Positions 48,992 through 58,337 of a DNA stretch of 64,000 nt are shown here, piece after piece (the stretch's first letter is position 1; each line of letters opens with the position of its first letter). The position numbers and the translations under genes were made by a program. Location: NCBI GenBank assembly GCA_015486015.1, contig WFSL01000022.1:1-64000 (forward strand), written 5' to 3'. Under the pieces are notes generated by a model. That model was not told the DNA's origin and searched no databases. It saw only the letters and a list, made by a program, of their open reading frames with translations. This DNA comes from Aquificota bacterium. GTDB taxonomy: Bacteria > Thermosulfidibacterota > Thermosulfidibacteria > Thermosulfidibacterales > B14-G1.

Positions 48992-49800
48992 CCCTTCTCC
49001 ACCTCCCGGAGGTTACTTGTAGTCCATACTGTACCATCGGGCTTGAAGAAAAACCTGCCCCCGTATGGGTCTTCAGGGACATGGGTTAGGAACCCTGCCC
49101 GCACTAAGTCCTGGAGCGTATGGGGGAAGGCCCTGTACTTCCTCTGGTACTCATTGGCGAGCCTCTCTATCCTTTCCATGATGGTAAGGGCATCGAGGCG
49201 CTTCTTCACAGGGCCCCTAAGCATTGGATCCCTGAGGGTACGGTGGAGGCCCCGGAGGTATACAATAGCGGCGGAGAATCGCCCCTTCTCTGAGTAAAGC
49301 CTGGCAACCAAGAGTGGGAGGTAAGGTGGGGCCTCTGGAGATTGGGTGGCCATGGAAAGGTACCTGGCCCCTTCTACCGGCTCCCTTTTGAAGTAGAAGT
49401 AAAGGAACCCTAAGTAAAAAGGGATCCTCCAGTCCCAGTATCTGTGCTCCAGCCCCTTCTTCAGTATAGATATGGCCTGGTCGAGCTCCCCCTTCCAAGG
49501 CAGCACATTGCCTGCAAAGTAGTACGGTTCTAAGTAGTGTGGGTCCAGCTTTGCAGAGAGGGCGAGGGCTCCGGTCATCCACTTTACCTGGGCGGGGGTG
49601 GATGGGCCGGGTCCCCCGTATATCTGGGCCACCTTCGCAATGTAGTAGTCAGAGAGGAGGGCCTTGAACTCTACAGTAGAGAGGAGGGCCACCTCCTTCT
49701 TAGGGAGAGGGGGGAGGTAGCCCCCTGTCACTGGCGAGAGGACCAAGTGGAGCCAGTGGGTGAGGAGGAGTAACGGGAGGGTCAGTATCCCCTTCTTCAT
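48988..49800 (-). CDS. TPR-like protein with signal anchor, ABC-transporter associated
   Basis: A 270-residue exported or anchored protein: hydrophobic start (KKGILTLPLLLLTHWLHLVL), helical repeats with TPR spacing (LEPYYFAGNVLPWKGELDQAISILKKGLE, WRIPFYLGFLYFYFKREPVEGARYL, PYLPLLVARLYSEKGRFSAAIVYL) and a C-terminal segment YRAFPHTLQDLVRAGFLTHVPEDPYGG that resembles the tail of type II pseudopilins. ATG at 49800 overlaps the ABC permease stop by 4 bases. Its role in the transporter operon is unknown. Confidence 0.75.
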   Translation of the reverse strand: MKKGILTLPLLLLTHWLHLVLSPVTGGYLPPLPKKEVALLSTVEFKALLSDYYIAKVAQIYGGPGPSTPAQVKWMTGALALSAKLDPHYLEPYYFAGNVLPWKGELDQAISILKKGLEHRYWDWRIPFYLGFLYFYFKREPVEGARYLSMATQSPEAPPYLPLLVARLYSEKGRFSAAIVYLRGLHRTLRDPMLRGPVKKRLDALTIMERIERLANEYQRKYRAFPHTLQDLVRAGFLTHVPEDPYGGRFFFKPDGTVWTTSNLREVEKG

Positions 49801-50612
49801 TTCATTTCCCTCTTTTTGAAGATAAAGGTGGCCAGGATGAGGAGGGCGAGGATGTAGCATATGGCATACAAGGCAGTCTTCATGAGCCTCAAGGGTGGGA
49901 GGGGGAGATTGTGCACGGCGGCGGCCTTCAGATCCAGGAGCGATAGATCGGGGAAGATATAGAAGGCCCCCATTGCCAGTGCCTTGAGCACGGGGGAGGT
50001 GCGCTGGCCTAAGGGGCTGTGGAGTATCTCCGATACCTGATGGGTGCTCTCCCCCACCAGATACACAGCGAGGGTTAGGAATAGGGCGAGGAGTGGGGAA
50101 CTGGCGAAGCTGGAAAAGAAGACAGAGAGCGCCAGGATGAGGCTGGCCTCCAGGAAGATGAATATGGAGGCCAGTACCAGCTTCCCCCAGGCAATTTGGG
50201 GTGGGAAGTAGAGGCGTGAGGTCTTGTAAAAGTAGAAGGTGGCCACCAGCATGAACAGGGTAATAAATGCAAGAGAGAGCCCCACTAATGCCACCAATCC
50301 ACCGTATTTCCCAGCTATATAGCTTCCCCTTCCCATAGGCTTGGACAGCACCATGTAGATGGACCGCTTGTCCAGGTCTTTGGCTATGAGGTGGGTGCCC
50401 ATGAAGAAAGCCAGCAGTAGGCCTGTGAATGAGACGGCAGAAAGCCCCAGGTCCTGGGTGACCTTCAGGATGTTTCCTATGGAGAGATCGGCAATGACTC
50501 CCGAGGCAATGAGCAGGAGCAGTGCGAATGTCATGATGCCCATGAAGGCCCTCTCCCGCATCCCCTCCTTTAGGGTGACCCAGGCTAAGGCAATTTCAGC
50601 CCGCGGTTTCAC
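49797..50612 (-). CDS. ABC-2 type transporter permease
   Basis: A 271-residue permease with six hydrophobic segments (GIMTFALLLLIASGVIADL, GLSAVSFTGLLLAFFMGTHLI, GLVALVGLSLAFITLFMLVA and others) and the conserved LDKRSIYMVLSKPMGRGSYIAGKYGG loop of gliding/Cu-processing type ABC-2 permeases. It overlaps the ATPase gene by 17 bases. The cargo is unknown. Confidence 0.87.
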   Translation of the reverse strand: MKPRAEIALAWVTLKEGMRERAFMGIMTFALLLLIASGVIADLSIGNILKVTQDLGLSAVSFTGLLLAFFMGTHLIAKDLDKRSIYMVLSKPMGRGSYIAGKYGGLVALVGLSLAFITLFMLVATFYFYKTSRLYFPPQIAWGKLVLASIFIFLEASLILALSVFFSSFASSPLLALFLTLAVYLVGESTHQVSEILHSPLGQRTSPVLKALAMGAFYIFPDLSLLDLKAAAVHNLPLPPLRLMKTALYAICYILALLILATFIFKKREMK

Positions 50613-51513
50613 TTCCTACCTCCTTCGCGAAGATCTCTTCTAAAGAGCATCTCCTTTTTTCTAAGGAGTAGATGGGGAGGTTGCAGCCCCTCACTGCGTC
50701 CATCACCTCCCACAGCTCATCCTCCTGGATCTCCACCTGGGTGATGCGCCCCACCATTGTGGCATGGGTTAAGCCCTTCTCCCTTAGGATCCCTCGATAA
50801 TCTCCCTCTATCTTCAAGAGCCAGGTGGGGGTGCTGACGATGCGGGATGGAGTTCCTAAGTACGTGAGGCGCCCCTCCACCAAGATGCCTACCCTATCGC
50901 AGATGGCCTCCACGTCATGGAGGATGTGGGAGCTGAAGAAGATGGTCTTTTCTTGCTTCTTTAGACTCAGTATGAGCTGGGAGACCTCTGCCCTACCTAT
51001 GGGATCCAGGCCTGACATGGGCTCGTCCATCACAACGATCCTGGGGTCCCCCATCAGTGCTTGGGCTATCCCCAAGCGTTGAGCCATTCCTTTGGAATAT
51101 TTCCTTATAGCCATTCTACCTGCATCCTCGAGGCGCACCATCCTTAGAAGTTCCCACGCCTTCTCTCTACCCTCATTTCCCTCCATCCCTAACAATCTCC
51201 CGGTGAACAGGAGAAACTCCTCTCCTGTGAGATGGTCATAGAAAGAGGGGTTCTCTGGGAGATAGCCTAAGTGCTCCCGGGCCTTGGGGGACCTGGCATT
51301 TATACCCATGATCTCCACCCTCCCCTTTGTGGGGAACAGGAGATTCATTATGATTTTGATGGTGGTGCTCTTTCCGGCACCGTTTGGCCCTACAAGACCG
51401 AGGATTTCCCCCTGGTGTACCTCCAAGGAGAGCCCCCTTAGGGCTACTATTTTCTCCCTCAGCCCTTTCTTGTAATGCTTGGTGAGATCTTCTATTCTCA
51501 AGGCAGCTTGCAC
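50596..51513 (-). CDS. ABC transporter ATP-binding protein (ABC-2 type partner)
   Basis: A 305-residue ATPase: Walker A GLVGPNGAGKSTTIK, Q-loop YLPENPSFYDHLTGEE, signature YSKGMAQRLGIAQAL, Walker B IVVMDEPMSGLDP, and the H-loop FFSSHILHDVEAICD. A C-terminal extension of about 75 residues is typical of the drug/polysaccharide export class. GTG at 51513, one base after the accA stop and behind GGGGAG, is preferred over an upstream ATG lying inside accA. Confidence 0.92.
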   Translation of the reverse strand: MQAALRIEDLTKHYKKGLREKIVALRGLSLEVHQGEILGLVGPNGAGKSTTIKIIMNLLFPTKGRVEIMGINARSPKAREHLGYLPENPSFYDHLTGEEFLLFTGRLLGMEGNEGREKAWELLRMVRLEDAGRMAIRKYSKGMAQRLGIAQALMGDPRIVVMDEPMSGLDPIGRAEVSQLILSLKKQEKTIFFSSHILHDVEAICDRVGILVEGRLTYLGTPSRIVSTPTWLLKIEGDYRGILREKGLTHATMVGRITQVEIQEDELWEVMDAVRGCNLPIYSLEKRRCSLEEIFAKEVGSETAG

Positions 51514-51514
51514 G

Positions 51515-52468
51515 TTACTCCCCGAACACGCCCATGGCACGCCACTTCTTATGGCGTTCTTCGATTAGCTGGTCTGGATCCTTCTTCATGAGTTCTGAGA
51601 GGTGACGCCTGATTGCCCTCCTCAAGATAGAGGCTGCCCTTTTGGGGTCCCTGTGTGCACCACCTAAGGGCTCTTTGACAATCTCATCTATTACCCCCAG
51701 CTCAAAGAGATGCTGGGCAGTGAGCCTCATGGCCTCTGCTGCCACAGGGGCCTTTTCTGTATCTCTCCAAAGGATGGAGGCACAACCCTCTGGGGAGATC
51801 ACGGCATACACGGCATTTTCCTGCATCAGTAGTCTGTCTCCTATGGAGATGCCGAGGGCACCACCACTTCCCCCTTCTCCGGTTATGGAGACCACGATGG
51901 GCACTTTCAAGATGGACATCTCATAGAGGTTGTGCCCTATGGCCTCTGCTTGGCCTCTCTCCTCTGCCCCGATGCCGGGGAAGGCCCCTGGGGTATCCAC
52001 AAACGTGAGCACAGGGAAGCCGAACTTCTCTGCGAGCTTCATTATTCTGAGTGCCTTCCGGTAGCCCTCTGGGTGGGGCATGCCGAAGTTCCTCTCGATG
52101 TTTTCCTTTGTGGTTCTTCCCTTCTGGTGGCCTATGATGGCTACAGTCATTCCCTCGAACCTGGCCATTCCTGCTATTATTGCTTTGTCGTCGGCAAATC
52201 TCCTGTCCCCCCTGAGCTCTACAAAGTCTGTGGTCATCTCCCGGATATAGTCTAAGGTGTAAGGCCTCATGGGGTGGCGAGCCACCTGGACGCGCTGCCA
52301 GGGAGAAAGGTTCGCATAGGTGTCCCGCAGGAGCCTCTTCAGCTTCTTCTGTAACTTCCTGACGTCTTCCTCCAGATCTACCTGGCTCCCCTGGCCGATG
52401 GTCTTGAGCTCAGAGATCTTGTTCTCTAACTCCCGGATGTGTTTTTCAAAGCTCAGGTATGCACTCAC
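51515..52468 (-). CDS. accA: Acetyl-CoA carboxylase carboxyltransferase subunit alpha
   Basis: With AccD transfers carboxyl from biotin to acetyl-CoA, forming malonyl-CoA for fatty-acid synthesis. 317 residues: [81 protein letters not shown] and [10 protein letters not shown]. It leads the minus-strand operon accA-ABC-permease-TPR-argC. accD is not in the window. Confidence 0.96.
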   Translation of the reverse strand: MSAYLSFEKHIRELENKISELKTIGQGSQVDLEEDVRKLQKKLKRLLRDTYANLSPWQRVQVARHPMRPYTLDYIREMTTDFVELRGDRRFADDKAIIAGMARFEGMTVAIIGHQKGRTTKENIERNFGMPHPEGYRKALRIMKLAEKFGFPVLTFVDTPGAFPGIGAEERGQAEAIGHNLYEMSILKVPIVVSITGEGGSGGALGISIGDRLLMQENAVYAVISPEGCASILWRDTEKAPVAAEAMRLTAQHLFELGVIDEIVKEPLGGAHRDPKRAASILRRAIRRHLSELMKKDPDQLIEERHKKWRAMGVFGE

Positions 52469-52528
52469 TCTGCCTCCTTCTGCCTTGCTGCATAGGTCGG
52501 TTGGCGTGTTCCTTTTCTTTAAGGGTGT

Positions 52529-54253
52529 TCATTCCACGAACAGGTCTACTATTTGAAACTTCTCCACGTCCACCACCCCTAAGTCGGTGATCTTGAGCTG
52601 AGGGATCACGGGGAGGGCCAGAAAGGAGAGGGCCATGAAGGGGTTCTCTAAGGTGGTGCCTAATGCCTTGGCACTCTGGTGGAGAATCCTTACTTTCCGT
52701 GCCACTACCTCTAATGGCTCCAAGGACATGAGACCGGCCAGCGGCAATGCAAGGGAGGCAACCACTTTCCCCCCCTTCACTACTACCAACCCCCCTTTCA
52801 TCTCCTCAATGGCCTTCACCGCTGCCAGCATCTCCTCGTCAGATGTGCCAACCACCACTACATTGTGGGAGTCGTGGGCTACACTGGAGGCCAAGGCACC
52901 CTCTTTTAGCTCAAATCCAGAGACTAAACCCACCCCCACATTCCCTGTACCGTGGTGCCGCTCCACAACCGCTATTTTCAGGATGTCTCTGGAGGGGTCT
53001 GCACGGACCTCTCCGTCCTCAATAGTGACAGGTGATGTCTCGGCCTCAGTGACGATCTGGTTTGGTATCACCCTGATCACCCTTGCACTCCTTCCCTTGG
53101 CCGGTATGGAGAAGGGCCTGGGGGGTAACCTCGTGTGGAAAGATGAGGGGCAGGCCTCTGGTAGGGTGCTATCCACCTCCTCCAGCAAGGCGCCATTCTT
53201 TGCTACCACTCTCCCTCCCTTGATTACATAGATGGGGGAAAAATCCTTAAGGTCTTTCAATACAACCAGATCTGCTATGTACCCAGGAGCAGCAGCCCCC
53301 CTCCTCTTCAGATTGAAGTAGAAGGCGGGGTTAAAGGTGGCCATACGTACGGCCAGATTCGGTGCTATCCCCATGTATACAGCCTTCTTCAGGAGGAAGT
53401 CCATATGGCCTTCCTCCAGCAGGTCTTGGGGGTGTCTGTCGTCAGTGACCAGCATGAAGCGGGAAACCCCAAAGGCCCTCACCAGGGGGAGGAGGGCGGA
53501 CATATTCTTTGCAGTGGAACCCTCCCGGATCTGGATGTACATCCCCCTTTTGAGCTTCTCCTCTGCCTCCTTCAAGTGTACACATTCATGGTCTGATGAG
53601 ATCCCTGGGGCTACATAGGCAGAAAGCTCATCTCCCCTAAGCCCAGGGGCATGGCCATCTACTCTTTTCCCCTTTTCCAGTGCCAGGGCTATCTTGCTTA
53701 GCACTTCTGGGTCCCCACGGATCACCCCTGGGAAGTTCATCACCTCCCCTAAACCTACCACCCTTGGGTGATCTAACAGCGTCCTTATCTCCTCTGGTCC
53801 TAAGATGGCCCCTGAGGTCTCTAAAGGGGAGGATGGGACGCAGGATGGGGCGGTGAAAAAGACATCCACGGGGAGATCCTGGGTGATCCTCAAGAAATAG
53901 AGGACCCCCTCCAGACCCAGCACATTGGCGATCTCATGGGGATCGCATACCAGGGCTGTGGTACCATGAGGGAGGACCGCCTTGCAGAACTCCCTTGGAG
54001 ACACCAGGCTGGACTCCAGGTGTAGATGGCCATCTATGAAGCCAGGGGTAACATAGGCCCCTTTCAAGGGGATGGTCTCTCTGGCGGGGAAGTCCAATCC
54101 TATGCCGGCTATGTATCCCTCTTTGATAGCAATGTCTCCCCGCTCGATCTTTCCTGAGAAGACGTCCAGGATCTGTGCATCCTTCAGGACCAGGTCAGCA
54201 GGCGCCCTCTTTGTGGCAGTATCCACAAGCCTCTTCATCAAGGGTACATCCAT
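52529..54253 (-). CDS. ade: Adenine deaminase
   Basis: Amidohydrolase that converts adenine to hypoxanthine for purine salvage. About 574 residues: N-terminal beta part (DLVLKDAQILDVFSGKIERGDIAI), metal-binding FIDGHLHLESSLVSP, DPHEIANVLG, GHAPGLRGDELSAYV and DDRHPQDLLEEGHMDFLL, and a long C-terminal domain (GLVSGFELKEGALASSVAHDSHNVVVVG). ATG at 54253 is chosen with GAGG 8 bases upstream; a GTG at 54262 is the alternative. Confidence 0.95.
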   Translation of the reverse strand: MDVPLMKRLVDTATKRAPADLVLKDAQILDVFSGKIERGDIAIKEGYIAGIGLDFPARETIPLKGAYVTPGFIDGHLHLESSLVSPREFCKAVLPHGTTALVCDPHEIANVLGLEGVLYFLRITQDLPVDVFFTAPSCVPSSPLETSGAILGPEEIRTLLDHPRVVGLGEVMNFPGVIRGDPEVLSKIALALEKGKRVDGHAPGLRGDELSAYVAPGISSDHECVHLKEAEEKLKRGMYIQIREGSTAKNMSALLPLVRAFGVSRFMLVTDDRHPQDLLEEGHMDFLLKKAVYMGIAPNLAVRMATFNPAFYFNLKRRGAAAPGYIADLVVLKDLKDFSPIYVIKGGRVVAKNGALLEEVDSTLPEACPSSFHTRLPPRPFSIPAKGRSARVIRVIPNQIVTEAETSPVTIEDGEVRADPSRDILKIAVVERHHGTGNVGVGLVSGFELKEGALASSVAHDSHNVVVVGTSDEEMLAAVKAIEEMKGGLVVVKGGKVVASLALPLAGLMSLEPLEVVARKVRILHQSAKALGTTLENPFMALSFLALPVIPQLKITDLGVVDVEKFQIVDLFVE

Positions 54254-54339
54254 CGGTGGCACCTCTTTTCGCCCTTTTTCATAAGGAAACTCCCTGAGAG
54301 AGGTATGCTATTGTAAAAGGCCTTGTCAATGGTGCATTC

Positions 54340-54369
54340 TTGATCGATAGGCACGAAAATGGTTATAAA
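54340..54369 (+). promoter_or_regulatory. Sigma70-type promoter for the MarR gene
   Basis: TTGATC, 17 bases, then TTATAA (18 to TATAAA), about 40 bases ahead of the gene. It lies in the divergent region with ade, so the MarR protein may regulate itself or ade. Confidence 0.55.
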
Positions 54370-54408
54370 TACAAGAAGTTCAGCCAGAGAAATTGACGAG
54401 CTTGTTTG

Positions 54409-54873
54409 ATGGATCAAGTTCGGTGGCGTGGGAGTATGGGGTTGAAGGGTGAGCACCTGGAAGCTGTATTCTCAGGCATGAGAAGGGTGAGGCCTGCCTT
54501 TAGGAAGTTGTTTAGCCTCTCCTCGGATTTGAGCGATATGGAAGTGGCGATCTTGGGCAAGATGGTGGATCGAGGGGTGAGGGAGGTCTCTATTAGGGAC
54601 CTCTATGATGATCTGAGCCCTATACGCCCCAGTAAACTCACCCAGGTGACCAATCGCTTGGAGGCAAAAGGTCTGATCAAGAAGGAGAGGGACTCCCGGG
54701 ATAGGAGACGCATCAATGTAGTGATCACCCGGCAGGGTCGGCGAGAGTATGAAAGGCTCCAGGAAAAGATGCGCTCCATCCTCTATGGGGCTATTCAGGA
54801 TCTCAGCAGTGAGGAGTTGGATCTGCTGGCCAGATCCCTTCAGATATGGGAAAGGGCCCTGGAGAGGTTGTAG
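54409..54873 (+). CDS. MarR-family transcriptional regulator
   Basis: A 154-residue winged-helix repressor type. The DNA-binding part reads EVSIRDLYDDLSPIRPSKLTQVTNRLEAKGLIKKERDSRDRRRINVVITRQGRREYERL, the wing carrying the MarR D-x-R-D-R-R motif, flanked by helices for dimerisation. The first in-frame codon is a TTG at 54406; ATG at 54409 is used. Target and ligand are unknown. It stands alone, divergent from ade. Confidence 0.88.
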   Translation: MDQVRWRGSMGLKGEHLEAVFSGMRRVRPAFRKLFSLSSDLSDMEVAILGKMVDRGVREVSIRDLYDDLSPIRPSKLTQVTNRLEAKGLIKKERDSRDRRRINVVITRQGRREYERLQEKMRSILYGAIQDLSSEELDLLARSLQIWERALERL

Positions 54874-54946
54874 GGCCCAACCTCGGGACAAGTCTTCTGA
54901 ATAATTCCCCTGAACAAAGGCTGAAGGTTGCTTGGGCAGATAAGGT

Positions 54947-55918
54947 TTATCGGTATCTTATACGCGGGTCAATCAGGGCGTAGGAGATATCTGCCATAAG
55001 GTTGCCCAGGAGGGTGAGAATGGCTCCTATAGTGAGTATGCCCATAATAGTGGGATAGTCCCTGGCTAAGGCCGCTTCATAGAAGAGCTGGCCCATTCCT
55101 GGAATGGCGAAGATGGTCTCGAATATCACGGATCCTCCGATCAGGGTGGGCACAGAGAGACCAAGGAGGGTGACGATGGGTAAGAGGGAGTTTTTGAGCG
55201 CATGCCGTCTGATCACCTGATCCTCTCTCAACCCTTTGGCCCTGGCGGTGGTGATATAATCCTGACTTAGCACCTCCAGCATGCTCTGTCTCATGTAACG
55301 GGAGAAGCCAGCCAATCCCCCGAAGGCCGCCACGAAGACGGGAAGGATGATATGCTTCATCCTATCCCACCACAGAGATAGACCATGGAGCTGCTCGGCG
55401 TTGAGTGACTCCAGTCCAGATATGGGAAGGAGGTGGAGCTTTATCCCAAACAGGATCATGAGCAATAGGGCCAGCCAGAAGGAAGGAGTAGAGAAGCCTA
55501 TAAAAACAAAGACGGTAAGAGATCGGTCTAAGAGGGAGTTTCTTTTCATGGCTGAGACAATGCCTATGGGTATGGCTACCATGAGGATCAGGATCATGGA
55601 GAGGAGGTTCAGGCCTAAGGTGATGGGGATGCGCTCAGCGATCTTCTTCGATACGGGTTTCCCGTCTACAAACGATGTACCGAAGTCCAACCTTATCATC
55701 CTTTTCACCCAGAGGAGGTACTGGATAGGGAGGGGCTTATCCAGGCCATATATCCTCTCTAACCGCTTCACTGCCTCCGGCTTCACCTTGGGATTGAAGG
55801 CCCCCTGGTAGAAAGTTGGATTGCCTGGCGCTAAGCGGATCACAAAGAAGGTGATGAGGGTAATCCCGAACAATAGGGGTATCATGGAAATGAGCCTTTT
55901 CAGCACGTAGCCCAGCAT
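54947..55918 (-). CDS. DppB/OppB-type oligopeptide ABC permease, orphan
   Basis: A 323-residue inner-membrane permease: [29 protein letters not shown] at the start, the BPD loop region [29 protein letters not shown] (EAA motif) and five to six helices, ending LIDPRIRYR as DppB proteins do. ATG at 55918 lies 7 bases from the terminal repeat of the neighbouring transposon; the bases ahead of it show no Shine-Dalgarno site. No DppA, C, D or F gene is nearby, so it is probably a remnant or a subunit cut off from its operon by insertion. Confidence 0.88.
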   Translation of the reverse strand: MLGYVLKRLISMIPLLFGITLITFFVIRLAPGNPTFYQGAFNPKVKPEAVKRLERIYGLDKPLPIQYLLWVKRMIRLDFGTSFVDGKPVSKKIAERIPITLGLNLLSMILILMVAIPIGIVSAMKRNSLLDRSLTVFVFIGFSTPSFWLALLLMILFGIKLHLLPISGLESLNAEQLHGLSLWWDRMKHIILPVFVAAFGGLAGFSRYMRQSMLEVLSQDYITTARAKGLREDQVIRRHALKNSLLPIVTLLGLSVPTLIGGSVIFETIFAIPGMGQLFYEAALARDYPTIMGILTIGAILTLLGNLMADISYALIDPRIRYR

Positions 55919-55924
55919 TGTTTT

Positions 55925-55944
55925 GGGGTCAGGTCTTGAATTTG
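55925..55944 (+). repeat. Left terminal inverted repeat of RAYT element
   Basis: Reads GGGGTCAGGTCTTGAATTTG on plus; the transposase stop codon lies inside it. Confidence 0.85.
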
Positions 55945-56795
55945 GCAAATTCTTTGGCCTTTCTGAAGGCCTTGCTGACGGTAGAATAGTGCAGGCCTAA
56001 GAATTCTCCCACTTCTTTTAAGGTGTATCCATAGTCGTTAACGGCCTTATAAATGAGGGCGTTTCTGGCCTTCTTTTCTTTCCCACCTATGGAGAAGAGC
56101 TGTTCCAAAGTGGGCCTGGTTGCCAGGCGCTGAATTTTGGGTATTTCTCTCTCATCCATCTTTTCTTCTAGATAGGGCTTAAGATCCTCCACGAATCCTT
56201 CGCTACCCAGGAAAACTCCACTTTCCAGTTGCTCCCATACTTTTACACCTTTCCCCTCTGCTACAAAATGCTCGTAAGCCTTTTGGGCATCTGTTCTCTT
56301 TTTCGAGAATTGTCCCAATATCCAATCAAGCGCAAGAAAAGCCGGCGCTTCTTCTCTGCCAGCTGTGGCCTTATAGCTGCTCCACTTCCAATCTCCGGGA
56401 TGAGAGACAAGTCCGGCCCTTACCGGGTTCAGGACTACATACCTGATAAGCTCCAGAAGATAACCTTCCCTTTGCACAATAATCGCTTTGTATCTTCCCT
56501 GAAAGAGATGCCCCACCCGTTTATGCCTCCGGTTGAAGATCTGGGTGTATACTCCATTTAGTTGACGCATCCCTTTGGATAGATTGGCATCGGGTGTCTC
56601 AACAACCAGGTGGTAGTGATTGTCCATTAGACAATAGGCGTAACAAAGCCATCGATACCTCTCTATTACGTCAGCGAGGGTGTCGAGAAAGTCTTCTCGG
56701 TCTCCATCATTTAAGAATACGGGTTGCCTTGCATTACCCCTTGAAGTGACATGATAAAGGGCACCTTCAAATTCTATTCTTAATGGCCGGGCCAT
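55929..56795 (-). CDS. REP-associated tyrosine transposase (Y1/HUH family)
   Basis: A 288-residue HUH single-strand endonuclease: [25 protein letters not shown] start, HUH motif HYH at 60-62 within [12 protein letters not shown], and probable catalytic Tyr119 in [15 protein letters not shown]. The C-terminal part adds a helix-turn-helix resembling the DnaA C-terminal domain ([26 protein letters not shown]). The last codons and stop (KFKT) are encoded inside the left terminal repeat. The gene is intact and may be active. Confidence 0.92.
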   Translation of the reverse strand: MARPLRIEFEGALYHVTSRGNARQPVFLNDGDREDFLDTLADVIERYRWLCYAYCLMDNHYHLVVETPDANLSKGMRQLNGVYTQIFNRRHKRVGHLFQGRYKAIIVQREGYLLELIRYVVLNPVRAGLVSHPGDWKWSSYKATAGREEAPAFLALDWILGQFSKKRTDAQKAYEHFVAEGKGVKVWEQLESGVFLGSEGFVEDLKPYLEEKMDEREIPKIQRLATRPTLEQLFSIGGKEKKARNALIYKAVNDYGYTLKEVGEFLGLHYSTVSKAFRKAKEFAKFKT

Positions 56796-56821
56796 GATTT
56801 AAAATTACCATGAAAAATTGT

Positions 56822-56841
56822 CAAATTCAAGACCTGACCCC
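56822..56841 (-). repeat. Right terminal inverted repeat of RAYT element
   Basis: Exact reverse complement of the left end. Confidence 0.85.
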
Positions 56842-56881
56842 GAGGCCAATGCATGGGCCTTTTGATATAGGGGTTTTCTAT

Positions 56882-56911
56882 TTGACACCTATCTTGGGGG
56901 GTCCTTAATAC
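56882..56911 (+). promoter_or_regulatory. Sigma70-type promoter for the selenium operon
   Basis: Perfect TTGACA, 17 bases, TTAATA (18 to TAATAC), 45 bases ahead of the DUF3343 gene and just outside the transposon. Confidence 0.6.
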
Positions 56912-56953
56912 TCAGCTTGAGAATCAGGATAAGCGCTTTGCTGAGAGAGGTCC

Positions 56954-57181
56954 ATGATGGGTAAGCGTCTTTTGACTTTTGTCAACACCCACACTGTGAT
57001 CAAGGCTGAAAGGGCTTTGAGGATGCTGGGTTTTGATGTGGAGGTGGTTTCTACCCCTAAGGAGATAAGCTCTGAGTGTGGGATGTCCCTTTTGCTGAAG
57101 GGTGATCAGCTTCAGGAGGTTTTGGACGCTTTGAGAAGGGAGGGCGTCGGGGTGGTGGGTGTCTATGAATGGAGCCAATGA
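56954..57181 (+). CDS. DUF3343 putative Se/S carrier-like protein
   Basis: A 75-residue protein with the DUF3343 pattern: LLTFVNTHTVIKAERALRMLGFDVEVVSTPKEISSECGMSLLL, where a single conserved cysteine (in ECGM) could carry sulfur or selenium. Members cluster with cysteine desulfurase, YedF and selD, as here. ATG at 56954 or 56957; the second has GAGG at better spacing. Overlaps the desulfurase gene by 17 bases. The carrier role is inference from family context. Confidence 0.85.
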   Translation: MMGKRLLTFVNTHTVIKAERALRMLGFDVEVVSTPKEISSECGMSLLLKGDQLQEVLDALRREGVGVVGVYEWSQ

Positions 57182-58334
57182 GAGAGATAGGGTGATTTAC
57201 CTGGACAATGCGGCTACCACTTTCCCCAAGCCCCCATGTGTTTGGGAGGCGATGGAGAAGTGTTTCTTCCAGATAGGGGGCAATCCGGGGCGTTCTGGTC
57301 ACCGCCTATCTTACAAGGCTGCAGCCGTCCTCTTCGACACGAGAGAATCCTTGGCCAAGCTGTTTCATATAGGTTCGTCTGAGAGGATTGCCTTCACAAA
57401 GAATGCAACAGAGGCCATCAATGTGGCCTTGTTTGGTTTGTTGAGGCCTGGGGACCGGGTAGTGACCACGGCCATGGAGCACAACGCGGTGATGAGGCCC
57501 CTGCGCCATCTGGAAAGGTCTAAGGGAGTGCGGATAGATGTAGTGCCTGCCAATGCCCAGGGGATGGTGGACTTGGAGGCAATGGCTCGGGCCTTAAAGG
57601 AGAAGGCAGACCTCTTGGTGGTGAATCACGCCTCTAATGTGGCTGGGAGCCTGGTAGACTTGGTGGAGGTGGGTTCTTTGGCCAGGGATGCAGGGGTCCC
57701 CCTGATGGTAGACGCTGCCCAGACGGCGGGCTGCTGCCCCATAGATGTGGAGGCCATGAACATTTCTATCCTGGCGTTTACTGGCCATAAAGGCCTTCTT
57801 GGCCCTCAGGGGACTGGGGGGCTTTACGTGGCCCCGGGATTGGAACCTTTGCCTTTGATTATGGGGGGCACGGGGTCCAACTCTGAGCGGGAGGAGCAGC
57901 CCAGATTCTGGCCTGATGCCCATGAGAGCGGCACCCCTAATGTGGTGGGGCTTGCGGGTCTTGGGGCGGGGGTAGAGTACGTGATGGATAAGGGCATAGA
58001 GGCTGTTAGGGGCCATGAGGAGAGGTTATTTAAACGCTTCTGGGAAGGGGCCCGGGGTATCCCCGGTCTTTTGCTTTATGGCCCCTCCAGGTGGGAGGAG
58101 AGGGTGGCTGTGGTTTCTGTGAATTTGGAGGGGAGGGACCCTGCCCGGGTTGGCCATAGGCTGGATAGGGATTTTGGTGTTATGGTGAGGGCAGGACTCC
58201 ACTGCGCCCCTTCTGCCCACAAGTTCCTGGGTACCTTTCCTACTGGGACAGTACGGGTGGCCTTTGGCCTTTTCAACACCTTGGATGACGTGGACATTGC
58301 TTTAGAAGCCCTTGAGGCCATTGCCAGGGGGTGA
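57165..58334 (+). CDS. Cysteine desulfurase / selenocysteine lyase-family protein
   Basis: A 389-residue PLP enzyme of the class V aminotransferase fold that strips sulfur from cysteine or selenium from selenocysteine. Marks: YLDNAATTFPKP, SGHRLSYKAA, AMEHNAVMRPL, the PLP lysine in LAFTGHKGLLGPQGTGG near residue 205, and the persulfide cysteine in VRAGLHCAPSAHKFLG near residue 345. The subfamily is that found with selD/YedF. ATG at 57165; a GTG 6 bases upstream is possible. Confidence 0.93.
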   Translation: MNGANERDRVIYLDNAATTFPKPPCVWEAMEKCFFQIGGNPGRSGHRLSYKAAAVLFDTRESLAKLFHIGSSERIAFTKNATEAINVALFGLLRPGDRVVTTAMEHNAVMRPLRHLERSKGVRIDVVPANAQGMVDLEAMARALKEKADLLVVNHASNVAGSLVDLVEVGSLARDAGVPLMVDAAQTAGCCPIDVEAMNISILAFTGHKGLLGPQGTGGLYVAPGLEPLPLIMGGTGSNSEREEQPRFWPDAHESGTPNVVGLAGLGAGVEYVMDKGIEAVRGHEERLFKRFWEGARGIPGLLLYGPSRWEERVAVVSVNLEGRDPARVGHRLDRDFGVMVRAGLHCAPSAHKFLGTFPTGTVRVAFGLFNTLDDVDIALEALEAIARG

Positions 58335-58337
58335 ATC

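Larger units (their letters stand above)
55925..56841 (-). mobile_element. RAYT-type transposon with 20-bp terminal inverted repeats
   Basis: A 917-base unit carrying one transposase. The ends are exact 20-base inverted repeats, GGGGTCAGGTCTTGAATTTG at 55925-55944 and its complement at 56822-56841; similarity extends a few bases further in. No target duplication is evident. The element is related to REP-associated tyrosine transposases of the IS200/IS605 group. Confidence 0.82.

Noticed and set aside
54301-54340. Minus-strand TTGACA with TACAAT upstream of ade
   Set aside because: The boxes are only 8 bases apart, too close for a sigma70 promoter.
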